A DNA stretch of 64,000 nucleotides from Burkholderia sp. WSM2232 (GCF_000472545.1 NZ_AWZV01000012.1:29225-93224); one strand, 5' to 3'. Positions 1-9,686 are shown, numbered from the stretch's first letter. Notes: generated by a model not told the origin, from the sequence alone. Numbers and translations are program-made.

Positions 1-163
1 CCCCACCTCTCGCCCCGCCAATTTTTTCACCCCGCACCCTAAATCCCGCCCGAACGCTGCCGTTATCCATAGGTTGGCGCGTAAAAGACTCGCATCGATG
101 CTGCCGGGCGCATCGCAAGCGGCCTCGCGCTCCCGCCCGAAGAACGATCGACGTTCGGAACCC

Positions 164-3100
164 ATGACTCCTTTCATCTCGAAGCGGCTGCTGATCAACA
201 TAGCGGTCGTGGCTGTCGCACTTGGCGCAAATGCGTTCGTCGCGTGCTTGCAGATTGCCGGCCAGCACGAGGCCGACGCCCGCATGCTGCATTCGACGCG
301 CGTTCGCCACAGCCTCGACGCCTATCAGTCGGCGCTCGACGGCGGCCTCGCCGCGCTCGCCCGCTTCGAAGCTTCGGGTAAAGCGGCACCCGTCGACGCC
401 GCCACGACGATGAGCACGGCGCTCGTCAGTCTGGAAACCACGTTGCGCGGCGAACTGGCTACAGAGCCGCCCATGCTCGTTACGCTGGCACAACTCGGCA
501 CGGACCGCGACGCGCTGCAACGCGACATCGACGATGCACTGCTCGCGCGCGACGCACAGGACCCGGCCGCCTCGCGCGCATGGGCCGCGGCGTCATACAT
601 GCATGTGGGGCTGGGGCTGCAACGCGTCGAGGCGGGCGTAGCCGCGCTGCGGGCCGCCGAGAACCGTGCGCTGGACCTGACGCTTGCCGCGTCGTCGAAA
701 CAACGGCGGCGCGCCACCGTCCTCCTGATCCTGACCATGCTCGCGGGCAGCGCGCTTTTGCTTTTCACGTTCGGCGCACGCGAAAGCAGCGCGCGCAAGA
801 AGCTGCACAGCGTGCGCGCGCTAGGCCGCAACGACGAGCGCTTTCGGAGCCTGTTCGACGATCATCCGGTGCCGATGTATATCTTCGACCGCGAAACGCT
901 GCGCTTTCTCGCCGTCAATTCGGCCGCGATCCAGCAGTACGGCTATTCGGAGAGCGAGTTTCTCGACATGACAATTCGCGCGATCCGGCCGAACAGCGAG
1001 ATTGCGCGGCTCGAATCGCATTTGCAGCGTTCCGACAGCGCGCAGCCGGGGCGCACGATGGCGGGCATCTGGCATCACCGGCGCAAGGACGGTTCGCTGA
1101 TTAGCGCAGACATCTCCTATCACGCGCTGAACTTCCTGGGCCGCGCAGCGTTTTTTGTTCTCGCCGACGACGTCACCGAGCAGATCAACGCCGAAGCGGA
1201 GGCGCAGCGCTCCAACCAGATGCTCGAAACGGTGATCGACAACATTCCACAGCGCATTTTCTGGAAGGACCTGGAGTCGCGCTATCTGGGCTGCAACATG
1301 GCGTTCGCACGCGACGCGGGGTTGTCGTATCCCGAGCAGGTGGTCGGCAAGAGCGACGCGGACATGCCGTGGCGCGCGTTCGCAGAGCTGCTGAACGCGC
1401 ACGACCGCGAAGTGGTCGAGACGGGCGTGCCGAAGATGAGCTTCGAAGTCGACGTGGTGATCGACGGTGTACACCGCACCACGGTCACGAGCAAGCTGCC
1501 GTTCACCGACGGCGACGGCCGGGTGATCGGCGTGCTCGGCTCGTATACGGACATTACCGAACGCAAGCGGGCGGACCTCGCGCTGCGCCTGCAAAGCCGC
1601 GCGCTGGATGCAAGCGTCAACGCGATTCTGATCACCGCGCCTTCGCCGGCTGGCAACCTGATCGAATACGTGAATCCGGCCTTCATGCGTATTACGGGCT
1701 ACGATCCGGCAGAGGTGATCGGCCACGACTGCCGTGTACTGCAACGCGACGATCGCGAGCAGGAGGGCGTCGCGCTGATCCGCGAGGCGCTCGCCGCCAA
1801 TCGCGAGGTGAGCGCGGTGGTGCGCAACTATCGCAAGGACGGCGCGCTGTTCTGGAATCAGCTCTTCATTGCGCCGGTGCCGAACGCCGAGGGCGTGATC
1901 ACGCACCACATCGGCGTGATCAACGACGTGACCGACCTGATGCGCTATCAGGAACAGCTCGAATACCAGGCCAACTACGACAGCCTCACGCGCCTGCCGA
2001 ACCGCAACCTGCTGCGCGACCGTCTGCAGCATGCGCTGATCGTCGCGCAGCGGCAGCACAAGGGCGTCGCGGTGGTGTTCATGGACCTGGACGGTTTCAA
2101 GAACGTCAACGACAGCCTCGGTCACAGCATGGGCGACAGGCTGCTCGGCGTCGTCGCCGAGCGGCTCGCGCGCTGCACCCGCACGAGCGATACGGTCGCG
2201 CGCCACGGCGGCGACGAGTTCGTGATCGTGATGACCGATACCGTCGACGAACAGTCGCTGATTGCATGGATGGAGCGCGTGCGCGCGTCGGTTTCGGAGC
2301 CGGTCTGGCTCGACGGCACCGAGCTGTACGTCGGCTGCAGCATGGGCGCAAGCCTTTTCCCGCAAGACGGCGACGACGCGGAAACGCTGATGAAAAAGGC
2401 CGACCTCGCGATGTATCGCGCGAAGGACATGGGCCGCAACACGTTCCAGTTCTATCAGCCGGAGATGAACGCGAGCGCGGGCGCGCGGCTGAACCTGGAG
2501 AGGCGTCTACGGCGTGCGCTTCGGGACAATCAGTTTCTGCTGCACTATCAGCCGCAAGTGGACATCCACACCGGACAGATTGTCGGCACAGAGGCGCTGG
2601 TGCGCTGGCACGACCCCGAAGGCGGGTTGATACCGCCGTCGTCGTTCATTCCGGTCGCCGAGGAAAGCGGGCTGATCGGGCCGCTGTCGGAGTGGGTGCT
2701 GCGTGAAGCCTGCCGTCAGAACAAGGCGTGGCAGAACCTGGGCTTGCCGCCGGCGCGCGTTTCGGTGAACCTGTCGGCGCGCGTGTTCCAGCAGCGCGAC
2801 ATCGCCAGGCTCGTCATGCAGGTGCTGGACGAAACCGGGCTCGAGCCGCAATACCTGGAACTGGAGCTGACCGAAAGCGCGATCATGCGCAACGCGGAAG
2901 AAGCCGTCTCCATGCTCAACGAACTGAGCGCGCTCGGCATCGGCCTTGCGATCGACGACTTCGGCACCGGCTATTCGAGCCTTAGCTATCTGAAGCGTTT
3001 TCCGGTGGACCGGTTGAAGATCGACCGCTCGTTCGTGTCCGACATCGGCATTTCAGCCGACGACGAGACCATTACCTCGGCGATCATCGCGCTCGCGCAT

Positions 3101-3274
3101 TCGCTGAAACTGCAGGTGATTGCAGAGGGCGTGGAGACCTCGGCGCAGCTGGACTTCCTGAAAGAGCGCGCGTGTGACGAGATGCAAGGCTTCTACTTCG
3201 CGAAGCCGATGTCCACGGACGCCATCTCCGAACTGATGAAGGGCGGCACCGCCCGCGAGGCGGCGCTCGCGTGA
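164..3274 (+). CDS. Membrane-bound PAS-GGDEF-EAL c-di-GMP turnover protein
   Basis: About 1036 aa from the ATG at 164; TTG (74) and ATG (98) lie in frame upstream, but the hydrophobic segment begins soon after 164. Two membrane segments (about residues 9-30 and 188-207) bracket a periplasmic helical region. Then come roughly three PAS domains (about 230-600), a GGDEF domain with intact GGDEF at 682-686 and an inhibitory RxxD (RTSD) five residues before it, and an EAL domain with EALVRW from 810 and DDFGTGYSSL. Both catalytic signatures look intact, so it could synthesise and degrade cyclic di-GMP. Which activity dominates, and what the sensor binds, cannot be read from sequence. It is monocistronic; its 3' side holds an 11-bp repeat tract. 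Confidence 0.93.
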   Translation: MTPFISKRLLINIAVVAVALGANAFVACLQIAGQHEADARMLHSTRVRHSLDAYQSALDGGLAALARFEASGKAAPVDAATTMSTALVSLETTLRGELATEPPMLVTLAQLGTDRDALQRDIDDALLARDAQDPAASRAWAAASYMHVGLGLQRVEAGVAALRAAENRALDLTLAASSKQRRRATVLLILTMLAGSALLLFTFGARESSARKKLHSVRALGRNDERFRSLFDDHPVPMYIFDRETLRFLAVNSAAIQQYGYSESEFLDMTIRAIRPNSEIARLESHLQRSDSAQPGRTMAGIWHHRRKDGSLISADISYHALNFLGRAAFFVLADDVTEQINAEAEAQRSNQMLETVIDNIPQRIFWKDLESRYLGCNMAFARDAGLSYPEQVVGKSDADMPWRAFAELLNAHDREVVETGVPKMSFEVDVVIDGVHRTTVTSKLPFTDGDGRVIGVLGSYTDITERKRADLALRLQSRALDASVNAILITAPSPAGNLIEYVNPAFMRITGYDPAEVIGHDCRVLQRDDREQEGVALIREALAANREVSAVVRNYRKDGALFWNQLFIAPVPNAEGVITHHIGVINDVTDLMRYQEQLEYQANYDSLTRLPNRNLLRDRLQHALIVAQRQHKGVAVVFMDLDGFKNVNDSLGHSMGDRLLGVVAERLARCTRTSDTVARHGGDEFVIVMTDTVDEQSLIAWMERVRASVSEPVWLDGTELYVGCSMGASLFPQDGDDAETLMKKADLAMYRAKDMGRNTFQFYQPEMNASAGARLNLERRLRRALRDNQFLLHYQPQVDIHTGQIVGTEALVRWHDPEGGLIPPSSFIPVAEESGLIGPLSEWVLREACRQNKAWQNLGLPPARVSVNLSARVFQQRDIARLVMQVLDETGLEPQYLELELTESAIMRNAEEAVSMLNELSALGIGLAIDDFGTGYSSLSYLKRFPVDRLKIDRSFVSDIGISADDETITSAIIALAHSLKLQVIAEGVETSAQLDFLKERACDEMQGFYFAKPMSTDAISELMKGGTAREAALA

Positions 3275-3297
3275 AACCGCGGCGAGCCGGGCGGCCG

Positions 3298-3368
3298 CGA
3301 GATGGCTACGAGAAGGCGACGCGACGAGAAGGCCACGAGAAGGCCGCGAGAAGGCGACGAGATGGCCA
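3298..3368. repeat. Degenerate 11-bp tandem repeat
   Basis: Six copies of an 11-bp unit CGAGAWGGCNN (3298, 3309, 3325, 3336, 3347, 3358), interrupted once by a 5-bp CGCGA between copies 2 and 3. It lies between the stop of the c-di-GMP gene and the convergent GST gene and matches no gene I recognise. Confidence 0.8.
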
Positions 3369-3522
3369 CGGGGCATTGCCTCGTGGCGGCGGATGATCGG
3401 CCCGTGCTGCGAGCCGCACGCTTGGAGCCGTGCCGCGAGCCGTCAGCGGCGGTGTATATCGCGGCGGTTGCTCCGCGCTGCCTGGCTGGCAATCCGCTCA
3501 CGCGTCGGCCGCCGCGTATGGC

Positions 3523-4137
3523 TCACACCGCCGGCGTGCTCACGAAAACCGGCAACTGCTCCGCCGCCGCCGAAAACGCCTGCAAATGGGGATGCGCGCT
3601 CGCGCTGACGATCTGCGGCAGCATCATCTGCGTGAAATTCCAGGCGACCGCAAGCGTGACCTCGGCCGCGCCGAAGTCGTCCGCGCGAGTCGGTAGCGGC
3701 GAGGTTGCCGCTTCCCGTTCGAGCTCGTTATACGCTGCGAGCAGCTGCCCGCGCACGCGCTCCATCCAGGGTTCGTGCTGCTTGTCGAGCGGCCGCAGAT
3801 TGCGCTCGTAGACGATCTGCACGGTCTTGTCGCAAGCCGCGAGCGCGAGCCCGGTCAGACGCGCGGCGCGCAGGCACTCGTCGGGGCGCGACGGGAATAG
3901 CCGCTGCCCGGGGCCCGCGAGCGACGCGAGGTATTGCAGGATCACCGTCGAGTCCATCACGGTCTTGCCATTGGCCGCGACGAGCGTCGGCGCCTTCACG
4001 ACCGGGTTGATGGCCGCGAACTGGTCGTAGGTGCTGAATACCGAAATCGGCGCATGCTCAAAGTCCAGGTTGAGCATTTTCATGCAGATAGCGACCCGGC
4101 GAACGTATGGCGAGTCGAGCATTCCGATCAGTTTCAT
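3523..4137 (-). CDS. Glutathione S-transferase family protein
   Basis: 204 aa from the ATG at 4137. The N-terminal 75-80 residues are a thioredoxin-like glutathione-binding domain (MKLIGMLDSPYVRRV start, a cis-Pro region VVKAPTL, and MDSTVILQYLA for the gamma-glutamyl contact). An all-helical C-terminal domain follows. Length and layout are normal for a bacterial soluble GST. It is divergent from a LysR-type gene 170 bp away, an arrangement that often means control by that regulator; no operator was identified. Substrate unknown. Confidence 0.88.
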   Translation of the reverse strand: MKLIGMLDSPYVRRVAICMKMLNLDFEHAPISVFSTYDQFAAINPVVKAPTLVAANGKTVMDSTVILQYLASLAGPGQRLFPSRPDECLRAARLTGLALAACDKTVQIVYERNLRPLDKQHEPWMERVRGQLLAAYNELEREAATSPLPTRADDFGAAEVTLAVAWNFTQMMLPQIVSASAHPHLQAFSAAAEQLPVFVSTPAV

Positions 4138-4307
4138 GTCTTTTCCGTTAGAAGTTCTATCATGATGCGCCAGCGCTGGCCGCCGCTCCGGTGGTGGACT
4201 GTCCACACCGCGTGGTCGGGCGCAGCACACCTCAGGCCAATAGGTTAAGCATCCTCGCGCGCGAGAAAAAGCGAAATTATTCGACGATTTACGTCAGAAT
4301 CCCTTAC

Positions 4308-5228
4308 ATGAAGCCCATTCCGCCCTTGACCGCTTTGCGCTGCTTCGAGGCCGTCGCGCGCCTCGGCGGCGTGACGCAGGCCGCCCGCGAACTGCACGTC
4401 ACACATTCGGCGGTGAGCCAGCAAATCAGGGTGCTCGAGGAGACGCTGGGCGTCGCGCTCTTCGTGCGCGAGGCACGCGGTCTGCGACCGACCGACGAAG
4501 GGCGCTTCTACGCGCTCGAGGTTCGCGCGGCGCTGCGCGACATCACGCAGGCCACGCGCCGCGTGCTCGCGCGTCCGCACGAGAGCGAGCTGGTGATCGC
4601 GACCTTGCCGTCGTTCGCGCAGCATTGGCTGGTGCCGCGTTTGCCCGGCTTTCGCGAAGCGCATCCGTATTACCGGGTTCGGCTCGTTACCAGCTTGCAG
4701 CTCGAAGATTTGCGCCACGGCGCGAGCGATATCGGCATTCGCATGGGGCAGGGCCATTGGCCCGACGTCGCCCAGCAAAAGCTATTCGACGATGAAATGA
4801 TCGTGGTGGCCGCGCCGCATTTCGCGCTCGCGCCAGATGGCCGCTTTCCGGTCACTGCAGAGGAGGTGATTGCGTGTCCGCTGCTCTCGAGTCCCGACGC
4901 GCCGTGGGCCGACTGGTGCGCAGCCGCTCAGGTGGAGCAACCGCCTGCTGCACGCGTGGTGTTGTCCGCGAATGATTCGAATGTGGTGATCGGCGCGGTG
5001 TTGCTCGGCCAGGGTGTCGCGCTCGAGCGGCGCAGTCTCGTGGCGCACGCGCTCGCCCGTGGCGAGCTGGTGCAGATTACGGCGGTTCGCGTGCCTTATC
5101 GCTACCCGTACTGGCTCGTGTGGCAGCAGCGCGAAACGCTCACCGCGCAGCAGGCGCATTTCGCGCAGTGGCTGGAGGCAGAGGTCGACGCGTATCTGCG
5201 AGCGAACGCGGCGCTGACGGATCAGTAG
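4308..5228 (+). CDS. LysR-family regulator, GcvA-like
   Basis: 306 aa from the ATG at 4308 (MKPIPPLTALRCFEA); the frame stays open upstream but that part is not LysR-like. The N-terminal winged helix-turn-helix (about residues 4-63) carries the GcvA-subgroup signature GGVTQAARELHVTHSAVSQQ. A substrate-binding-like effector domain follows (about 90-295). It is probably a DNA-binding regulator of the divergent GST gene and of itself, as is usual for divergent LysR pairs. The effector is unknown, and the GcvA label is subgroup resemblance, not a claim of glycine-cleavage control. Confidence 0.9.
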   Translation: MKPIPPLTALRCFEAVARLGGVTQAARELHVTHSAVSQQIRVLEETLGVALFVREARGLRPTDEGRFYALEVRAALRDITQATRRVLARPHESELVIATLPSFAQHWLVPRLPGFREAHPYYRVRLVTSLQLEDLRHGASDIGIRMGQGHWPDVAQQKLFDDEMIVVAAPHFALAPDGRFPVTAEEVIACPLLSSPDAPWADWCAAAQVEQPPAARVVLSANDSNVVIGAVLLGQGVALERRSLVAHALARGELVQITAVRVPYRYPYWLVWQQRETLTAQQAHFAQWLEAEVDAYLRANAALTDQ

Positions 5229-5252
5229 TGCCGCAATGGGGCGCGCGGCGCG

Positions 5253-5262
5253 GGCCGCGGCC
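5253..5262. other. GC-rich palindrome between convergent genes
   Basis: GGCCGCGGCC, a 10-bp perfect palindrome in the 39-bp gap between the convergent LysR and thioesterase genes. No T-run follows. It may help transcription stop from both sides, but could be chance in GC-rich DNA. Confidence 0.3.
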
Positions 5263-5267
5263 GTCGT

Positions 5268-5663
5268 TCAGTCGAGGGCGGGCAGCGCGCGCGGGCGGCG
5301 GTCGCTGTCGGTGGCGACATAGGTCAGCGTGGCCTCCGTCACCTTCACGATGTCTTGCGCGAGGCTCATACGCTGCGCGTAGACCTCGACCGAAACGGTG
5401 ATGGACGTATTCCCCGTTTTCACGATGTCCGCATAAAAGCTCAACAGATCGCCGACGAACACCGGCTGCTTGAACAGAAACGAATTGACCGCGATGGTCG
5501 CGACGCGTCCGTTCGCGCGGCGGCTTGCCGGAATCGAGCCCGCAATGTCGACTTGCGCCATGATCCAGCCGCCGAACACGTCGCCGTGAATATTGGCGTC
5601 TGCCGGTTGCGGCATGACGCGCAGCGCGCAAGGTTTCTGCGGGAGTTGGAGAAGGTCGGTCAT
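5268..5663 (-). CDS. Acyl-CoA thioesterase, YciA-like hotdog fold
   Basis: 131 aa, the normal size of YciA. It has the hotdog-fold core NIHGDVFGGWIMAQVDIAGS (the Asp of the HGD region is the family's catalytic residue) and a strand containing VNSFLFKQPVFVGDLLSFYADI. YciA enzymes hydrolyse medium- and long-chain acyl-CoA in the cytoplasm, usually as hexamers. The ATG at 5663 is the only well-placed start. It converges on the LysR gene and lies about 200 bp from the divergent ABC transporter gene. Confidence 0.88.
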   Translation of the reverse strand: MTDLLQLPQKPCALRVMPQPADANIHGDVFGGWIMAQVDIAGSIPASRRANGRVATIAVNSFLFKQPVFVGDLLSFYADIVKTGNTSITVSVEVYAQRMSLAQDIVKVTEATLTYVATDSDRRPRALPALD

Positions 5664-5863
5664 CGGGTTGCCCTGGAAATGCCAGTTAGCCGGCGAAAGC
5701 GGGGTGAGCCCGCTTCTGCGACAATATAAAGATCAGGAATTGTACGGGAAAGCACCTCACGAGGTTGCGCGACCAGCCGTGCGCGGGCAAGTGCGTCCAC
5801 GCGTGCTGCGCTCTGGGCCACTGCTGCGGGCTCCGGCATTCCACCTCCTCCCCACCCGAACCC

Positions 5864-7774
5864 ATGCGCCGCTCGCTTCCGTCCGAACCCTCGCCCATTT
5901 CCACTCAGCCGCGCAACGACTGGCAGACCATTCTGTCGCTGTTGCCGTATCTCGCCACGTACAAATGGCGCGTCGCCTTCGCGCTGAGCTGCCTGATCGG
6001 CGCGAAGATAGCCAACCTGGGCGTGCCGATCGTGATGAAGCGCATCGTCGACAGCCTCGCTTCGGTGCAGCATCTCACCGCGCTCGGCCGCGCTCACGAT
6101 TCGCCAGGCATCGTGCTGCTCGGCGGAGTCGGCCTGCTGGTGGTCGCGTATGCGGTGGTGCGCCTCTCCACATCGCTCTTCACCGAGCTGCGCGAAATCC
6201 TCTTTTCCAAAGTCACCGAGAGCGCCGTGCGCCAACTCGCGCTCAAGGTGTTCCGGCATCTGCATGGCCTGTCGTTGCGTTTTCATCTCGAGCGGCAAAC
6301 CGGCGGCATGTCGCGCGACATCGAACGCGGCACGCGCGGCATCACCCAGCTCATTTCATATTCGCTGTACAGCATTCTGCCTACGCTCGTCGAAGTCGGC
6401 CTCGTGCTGGGCTTTTTCGTCGTCAAATACGAGGCGTATTACGCGGTGGTCACGTTCGTCGCGCTGGCCGTGTACATCGTATTCACGGTGAAGGTGACTG
6501 AGTGGCGCACGCATTTTCGCCGCACGATGAACGATCTGGACTCGAAGGCGAATTCGCGCGCAATCGACTCCCTGCTGAACTACGAGACCGTCAAGTACTT
6601 CGGCAATGAAGAGTGGGAAGCGAACCGCTACGACGAAAACCTGAAGCGCTATCGCACGGCGGCAATCAAGTCGCAGCGCTCGCTGTCGGCACTGAACTTC
6701 GGGCAGCAGGCGATTATCGGCACGGGGCTCGTATTCATTCTGTGGCGCGCCACAGAAGGCGTGATGGCCGGGCGCCTCACCCTCGGCGATCTCGTGCTGA
6801 TCAACACGTTCATGTTGCAGCTGTATATTCCGCTCAATTTTCTCGGCGTGGTGTATCGCGAGCTCAAGCAGAGCCTCACCGACATGGACCGCATGTTCAC
6901 CCTGCTCGGCGCCGCACAGGAAGTGCCCGACGTGCCGGATGCGCCCGGGCTGCAGGTGAGCGGCGCGCAGGTGCGCTTTGAACACGTGAACTTCTCGTAT
7001 GAGCCGGCGCGGCAGATTCTTCATGACGTGAGCTTCACGATTCCCGCCGGCACCACGACCGCGGTGGTCGGGCATAGCGGCTCGGGCAAGTCGACGCTCG
7101 CGCGGCTCATGTTCCGCTTTTACGATCTGGATCGAGCGACTGGCGGCGCAATCAACATCGACGGTCAGGACATTCGCGATGTAGCGCAGGCCTCGCTGCG
7201 CGCGTCGATCGGCATCGTTCCGCAGGACACGGTGCTCTTCAACGATTCGATCTACTACAACATCGCCTATGGGCGGCCATCGGCCACGCGCGAGGAAGTC
7301 ATCGCGGCGGCGCGCGCCGCGCATATCCACGAGTTCATCGAGGGGCTGCCCAAGGGTTACGACACGCCGGTCGGCGAGCGCGGCCTGAAGCTCTCGGGCG
7401 GCGAGAAGCAGCGCGTAGCCATTGCGCGGACCATCCTGAAGAATCCGCCCATTCTGCTGTTCGACGAGGCGACTTCGGCGCTCGATTCGCGTTCGGAGCG
7501 CGCGATCCAGCACGAACTCGATCAGATCGCGCGCGAACGTACCACGCTCATCATCGCGCACCGGCTCTCCACCGTCGTGCACGCTCAGCAGATCATCGTG
7601 ATGGATAAGGGACGCATTGTCGAACGCGGCACGCATGCCGAGCTGCTGCGCGCGAATGGCCTGTTCGCACAGATGTGGGCGCTACAGCAGCAACGCGCGG
7701 CCGAGGCGTCGCAAGCGGTGGACAGTGCCGGCGCGGCAGTCATGCCGGACAGCGCGGACTTGCCCGCGCGTTGA
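5864..7774 (+). CDS. Atm1-type ABC exporter (fused membrane and ATPase)
   Basis: 636 aa from the ATG at 5864 (MRRSLPSEPS); the 33 codons upstream in frame look non-coding. An N-terminal ABC exporter membrane domain (about residues 30-330) is fused to an ATPase with Walker A GHSGSGKS at 403-410, signature LSGGEKQR from 510 and Walker B ILLFDEA at 530-536. The coupling segment NYETVKYFGNEEWE is typical of the Atm1/HMT1 group, which exports glutathione-linked metal or sulfur compounds. The homodimeric exporter would sit in the inner membrane. Substrate is inferred from family only. It converges on murU. Confidence 0.9.
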   Translation: MRRSLPSEPSPISTQPRNDWQTILSLLPYLATYKWRVAFALSCLIGAKIANLGVPIVMKRIVDSLASVQHLTALGRAHDSPGIVLLGGVGLLVVAYAVVRLSTSLFTELREILFSKVTESAVRQLALKVFRHLHGLSLRFHLERQTGGMSRDIERGTRGITQLISYSLYSILPTLVEVGLVLGFFVVKYEAYYAVVTFVALAVYIVFTVKVTEWRTHFRRTMNDLDSKANSRAIDSLLNYETVKYFGNEEWEANRYDENLKRYRTAAIKSQRSLSALNFGQQAIIGTGLVFILWRATEGVMAGRLTLGDLVLINTFMLQLYIPLNFLGVVYRELKQSLTDMDRMFTLLGAAQEVPDVPDAPGLQVSGAQVRFEHVNFSYEPARQILHDVSFTIPAGTTTAVVGHSGSGKSTLARLMFRFYDLDRATGGAINIDGQDIRDVAQASLRASIGIVPQDTVLFNDSIYYNIAYGRPSATREEVIAAARAAHIHEFIEGLPKGYDTPVGERGLKLSGGEKQRVAIARTILKNPPILLFDEATSALDSRSERAIQHELDQIARERTTLIIAHRLSTVVHAQQIIVMDKGRIVERGTHAELLRANGLFAQMWALQQQRAAEASQAVDSAGAAVMPDSADLPAR

Positions 7775-7805
7775 GCGCTTCTGTGGGGCCGCGTCGCGGC
7801 GCTCA
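7772..7805. terminator. Inverted repeat linking two convergent stop codons
   Basis: TGAGCGC (7772-7778) pairs with GCGCTCA (7799-7805), and an inner GCCGC/GCGGC pair nests inside. The arms include the stop codons of both the ABC exporter and murU. There is no U-tract, so a role as a bidirectional terminator is only suggested by position. Confidence 0.35.
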
Positions 7806-8510
7806 GCCTGCGCGCAAACGCCTGTCCAGTTGTTCAAGCTGCGCGGGCGTACCGACGTTTTCCCACAATCCCTCGTATAACTCGCCGGTTGCTAGGCCCC
7901 GCCCAATCGTTTCACGGTAGTACGGCCTCAGCGCGCGCCGCGTGCCGCGCGGCAGATCGCGGAACATGCGCGTGTCGTAGAGACCGATGTTGCCGAACGT
8001 GAAGCGCGGTCCAGCGTCGAGCGAAAGAACATCGCGGGTGAGTCCGAAGTCGCCGTCCGGATGAAACGGCGGATTCGGCACCATCACGAGGTGCATGCCG
8101 GGTTCCGGCAATCTCTTCAACGTTTCTGCGCAGCGCTGTAAAGAGGCGTAATCGAACTCCGCGTACACGTCGCCGCTTACCGCAACGAACACTTCGCTCG
8201 AACCTTCGTTTTCGAGGAGAGGCAGCGCTTGCACGATGCCGCCGGCGGTTTCCAGCGCTTCATGCTCGGGTGAATAGCGCAACTCGACGTTCCAGCGCGA
8301 ACCGTCGCCGAGCGCGGCTTCGATCTGCTCGCCGAGCCACGCGTGATTGATGACGATGGTCTCAAAGCCCGCGCGCGCGAGCCGTTCGATCTGCCAGACG
8401 ACGAGCGGCTTGCCGCCGGCTTCGAGCAAGGGCTTCGGACGCGTGTCGGTCAGCGGACGCATGCGCTCGCCGCGGCCCGCGGCGAAAATCATCGCTTTTT
8501 TCAGGGACAT
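7803..8510 (-). CDS. murU: N-acetylmuramate-1-phosphate uridylyltransferase
   Basis: 235 aa. The NTP-transferase signature AAGRGERMRPLTDTRPKPLL is at the N terminus, followed by VVWQIERLARAGF and VSGDVYAEFDY, the metal-binding Asp region. The gene starts 9 bp after the amgK-like stop, and the pair lies divergent to lptD, exactly the order known from pseudomonads. There AmgK and MurU convert recovered MurNAc to UDP-MurNAc, bypassing MurA and giving intrinsic fosfomycin tolerance. Function is assigned from family plus this conserved pairing. Confidence 0.9.
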   Translation of the reverse strand: MSLKKAMIFAAGRGERMRPLTDTRPKPLLEAGGKPLVVWQIERLARAGFETIVINHAWLGEQIEAALGDGSRWNVELRYSPEHEALETAGGIVQALPLLENEGSSEVFVAVSGDVYAEFDYASLQRCAETLKRLPEPGMHLVMVPNPPFHPDGDFGLTRDVLSLDAGPRFTFGNIGLYDTRMFRDLPRGTRRALRPYYRETIGRGLATGELYEGLWENVGTPAQLEQLDRRLRAG

Positions 8511-8519
8511 TGTGATTAA

Positions 8520-9641
8520 TCAGAACGTGTAGCCGACTTCGTTCGCGCGGCCTTCAAGCTCGTCGAGCAGCTTCGCGAACGGACGCAGCGGCGCATAACG
8601 TTCGGCCACTTTGCGCGCATAGCCGATAAAGCGCGGCAAGTCGTTCATGTAATGCGGCTTGCTGTCGCGATAATTGATGCGGCAGAAAAGACCCAGTACC
8701 TTGATGTGCCGTTGCAGGCCCATCCATTCGATCTGACGGTAGAACTCTCCGAAATCGGCGTCGACGGGCAGGCCGGCTTTCCTCGCGCGCTCCCAGTAGT
8801 ACACGAAGCAATCCAGCTCGAACTCTTCGTCCCAACTGAGAAAGGCGTCGCGCAACAGCGAGGCGACGTCGTAAGTGATCGGGCCGTACACCGCGTCCTG
8901 GAAGTCGAGCACGCCCGGGTTGGCCTGCTTCGCCGCGTTGACTTCGCCGGGGGCCCCGCCCGCCGGCTCCATCACCATCAGATTGCGCGGCATGAAATCG
9001 CGCAGCATGAACACCTGCGGCTGGGCTCGTGCGCTTGCAATCAGGAGCGCGAAGGTGCGGTCCAGCACGCCGCGCGTGCTCTCGTCGACTTCGCGCGTCA
9101 AGTGCCTGCCGATGAACCACTCGGGCATCAACTCCATCTCGCGGCGCAGGAACGCTTCGTCGAACGGCGGCAGCACGTCTTCGCGTGAGGCGAGCTGCCA
9201 GCGGATCAGCGCGTCGAGCGCGTCGCGCATCAGCGTGCGCGCGCGGCGCGAGTCGTTGTCCTGCTGCGCGGCACTCAGCGCGCCGAGGTACGACGCGGTG
9301 CCCAGATCGGTGACGAGCATCAGGCCCGCGTCGAAATCCACTTCCAGAATGCGCGGCACATGCACGCCGGCAGCCTCGAGCAAGCGGGCGACCTGCACGA
9401 ACTCGCGGCATTTTTCGGGCGGCGGGGCGTCGACGGCGATCAGCGTGCCGAGGTTTTCGCCTTGCGCCGCCTTACCCGCGAGCCGGAAATAGCGGCGAAA
9501 ACTGGCGTCGGACGAAGCCGGCGCGAGCGTACCGAGATCGAGTGCATAGCGCTGCGCATGGCTTTGCAGCCAGGCCGTAAGCTGTGCGAGGCGGCTGTCG
9601 CCGCGAGGGGGTGTGAAGTCTTGGGAAGGAGGCAGCGTCAT
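8520..9641 (-). CDS. amgK: Sugar kinase AmgK (MurNAc/GlcNAc anomeric kinase)
   Basis: 373 aa from the ATG at 9641; a TTG five codons upstream is a weaker alternative. It has the aminoglycoside phosphotransferase fold: a kinase core with the catalytic loop LRDFMPRNLMV (Asp then x4 Asn) and the metal-binding VLDFQDAVYGP. It is translated just upstream of murU (9-bp gap) and divergent from lptD. AmgK phosphorylates MurNAc and GlcNAc at the anomeric position during peptidoglycan recycling. The call depends on the kinase family plus the murU and lptD context. Confidence 0.88.
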   Translation of the reverse strand: MTLPPSQDFTPPRGDSRLAQLTAWLQSHAQRYALDLGTLAPASSDASFRRYFRLAGKAAQGENLGTLIAVDAPPPEKCREFVQVARLLEAAGVHVPRILEVDFDAGLMLVTDLGTASYLGALSAAQQDNDSRRARTLMRDALDALIRWQLASREDVLPPFDEAFLRREMELMPEWFIGRHLTREVDESTRGVLDRTFALLIASARAQPQVFMLRDFMPRNLMVMEPAGGAPGEVNAAKQANPGVLDFQDAVYGPITYDVASLLRDAFLSWDEEFELDCFVYYWERARKAGLPVDADFGEFYRQIEWMGLQRHIKVLGLFCRINYRDSKPHYMNDLPRFIGYARKVAERYAPLRPFAKLLDELEGRANEVGYTF

Positions 9642-9657
9642 GAAAACCGGCGGCAAA

Positions 9658-9686
9658 TTCAGAGGGGCAACGTCTTGCCATATAAT
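9658..9686 (+). promoter_or_regulatory. Candidate sigma-70 promoter upstream of lptD
   Basis: TTCAGA (9658-9663), 17 bp, then a perfect TATAAT (9681-9686), giving a start about 170 bp before lptD. The -35 is weak (4 of 6). The same AT-rich patch could also serve amgK on the other strand. Confidence 0.4.

Noticed and set aside
821..2365. A 514-residue minus-strand frame inside the c-di-GMP gene
   Set aside because: Antisense to PAS and GGDEF coding sequence; no recognisable motifs.
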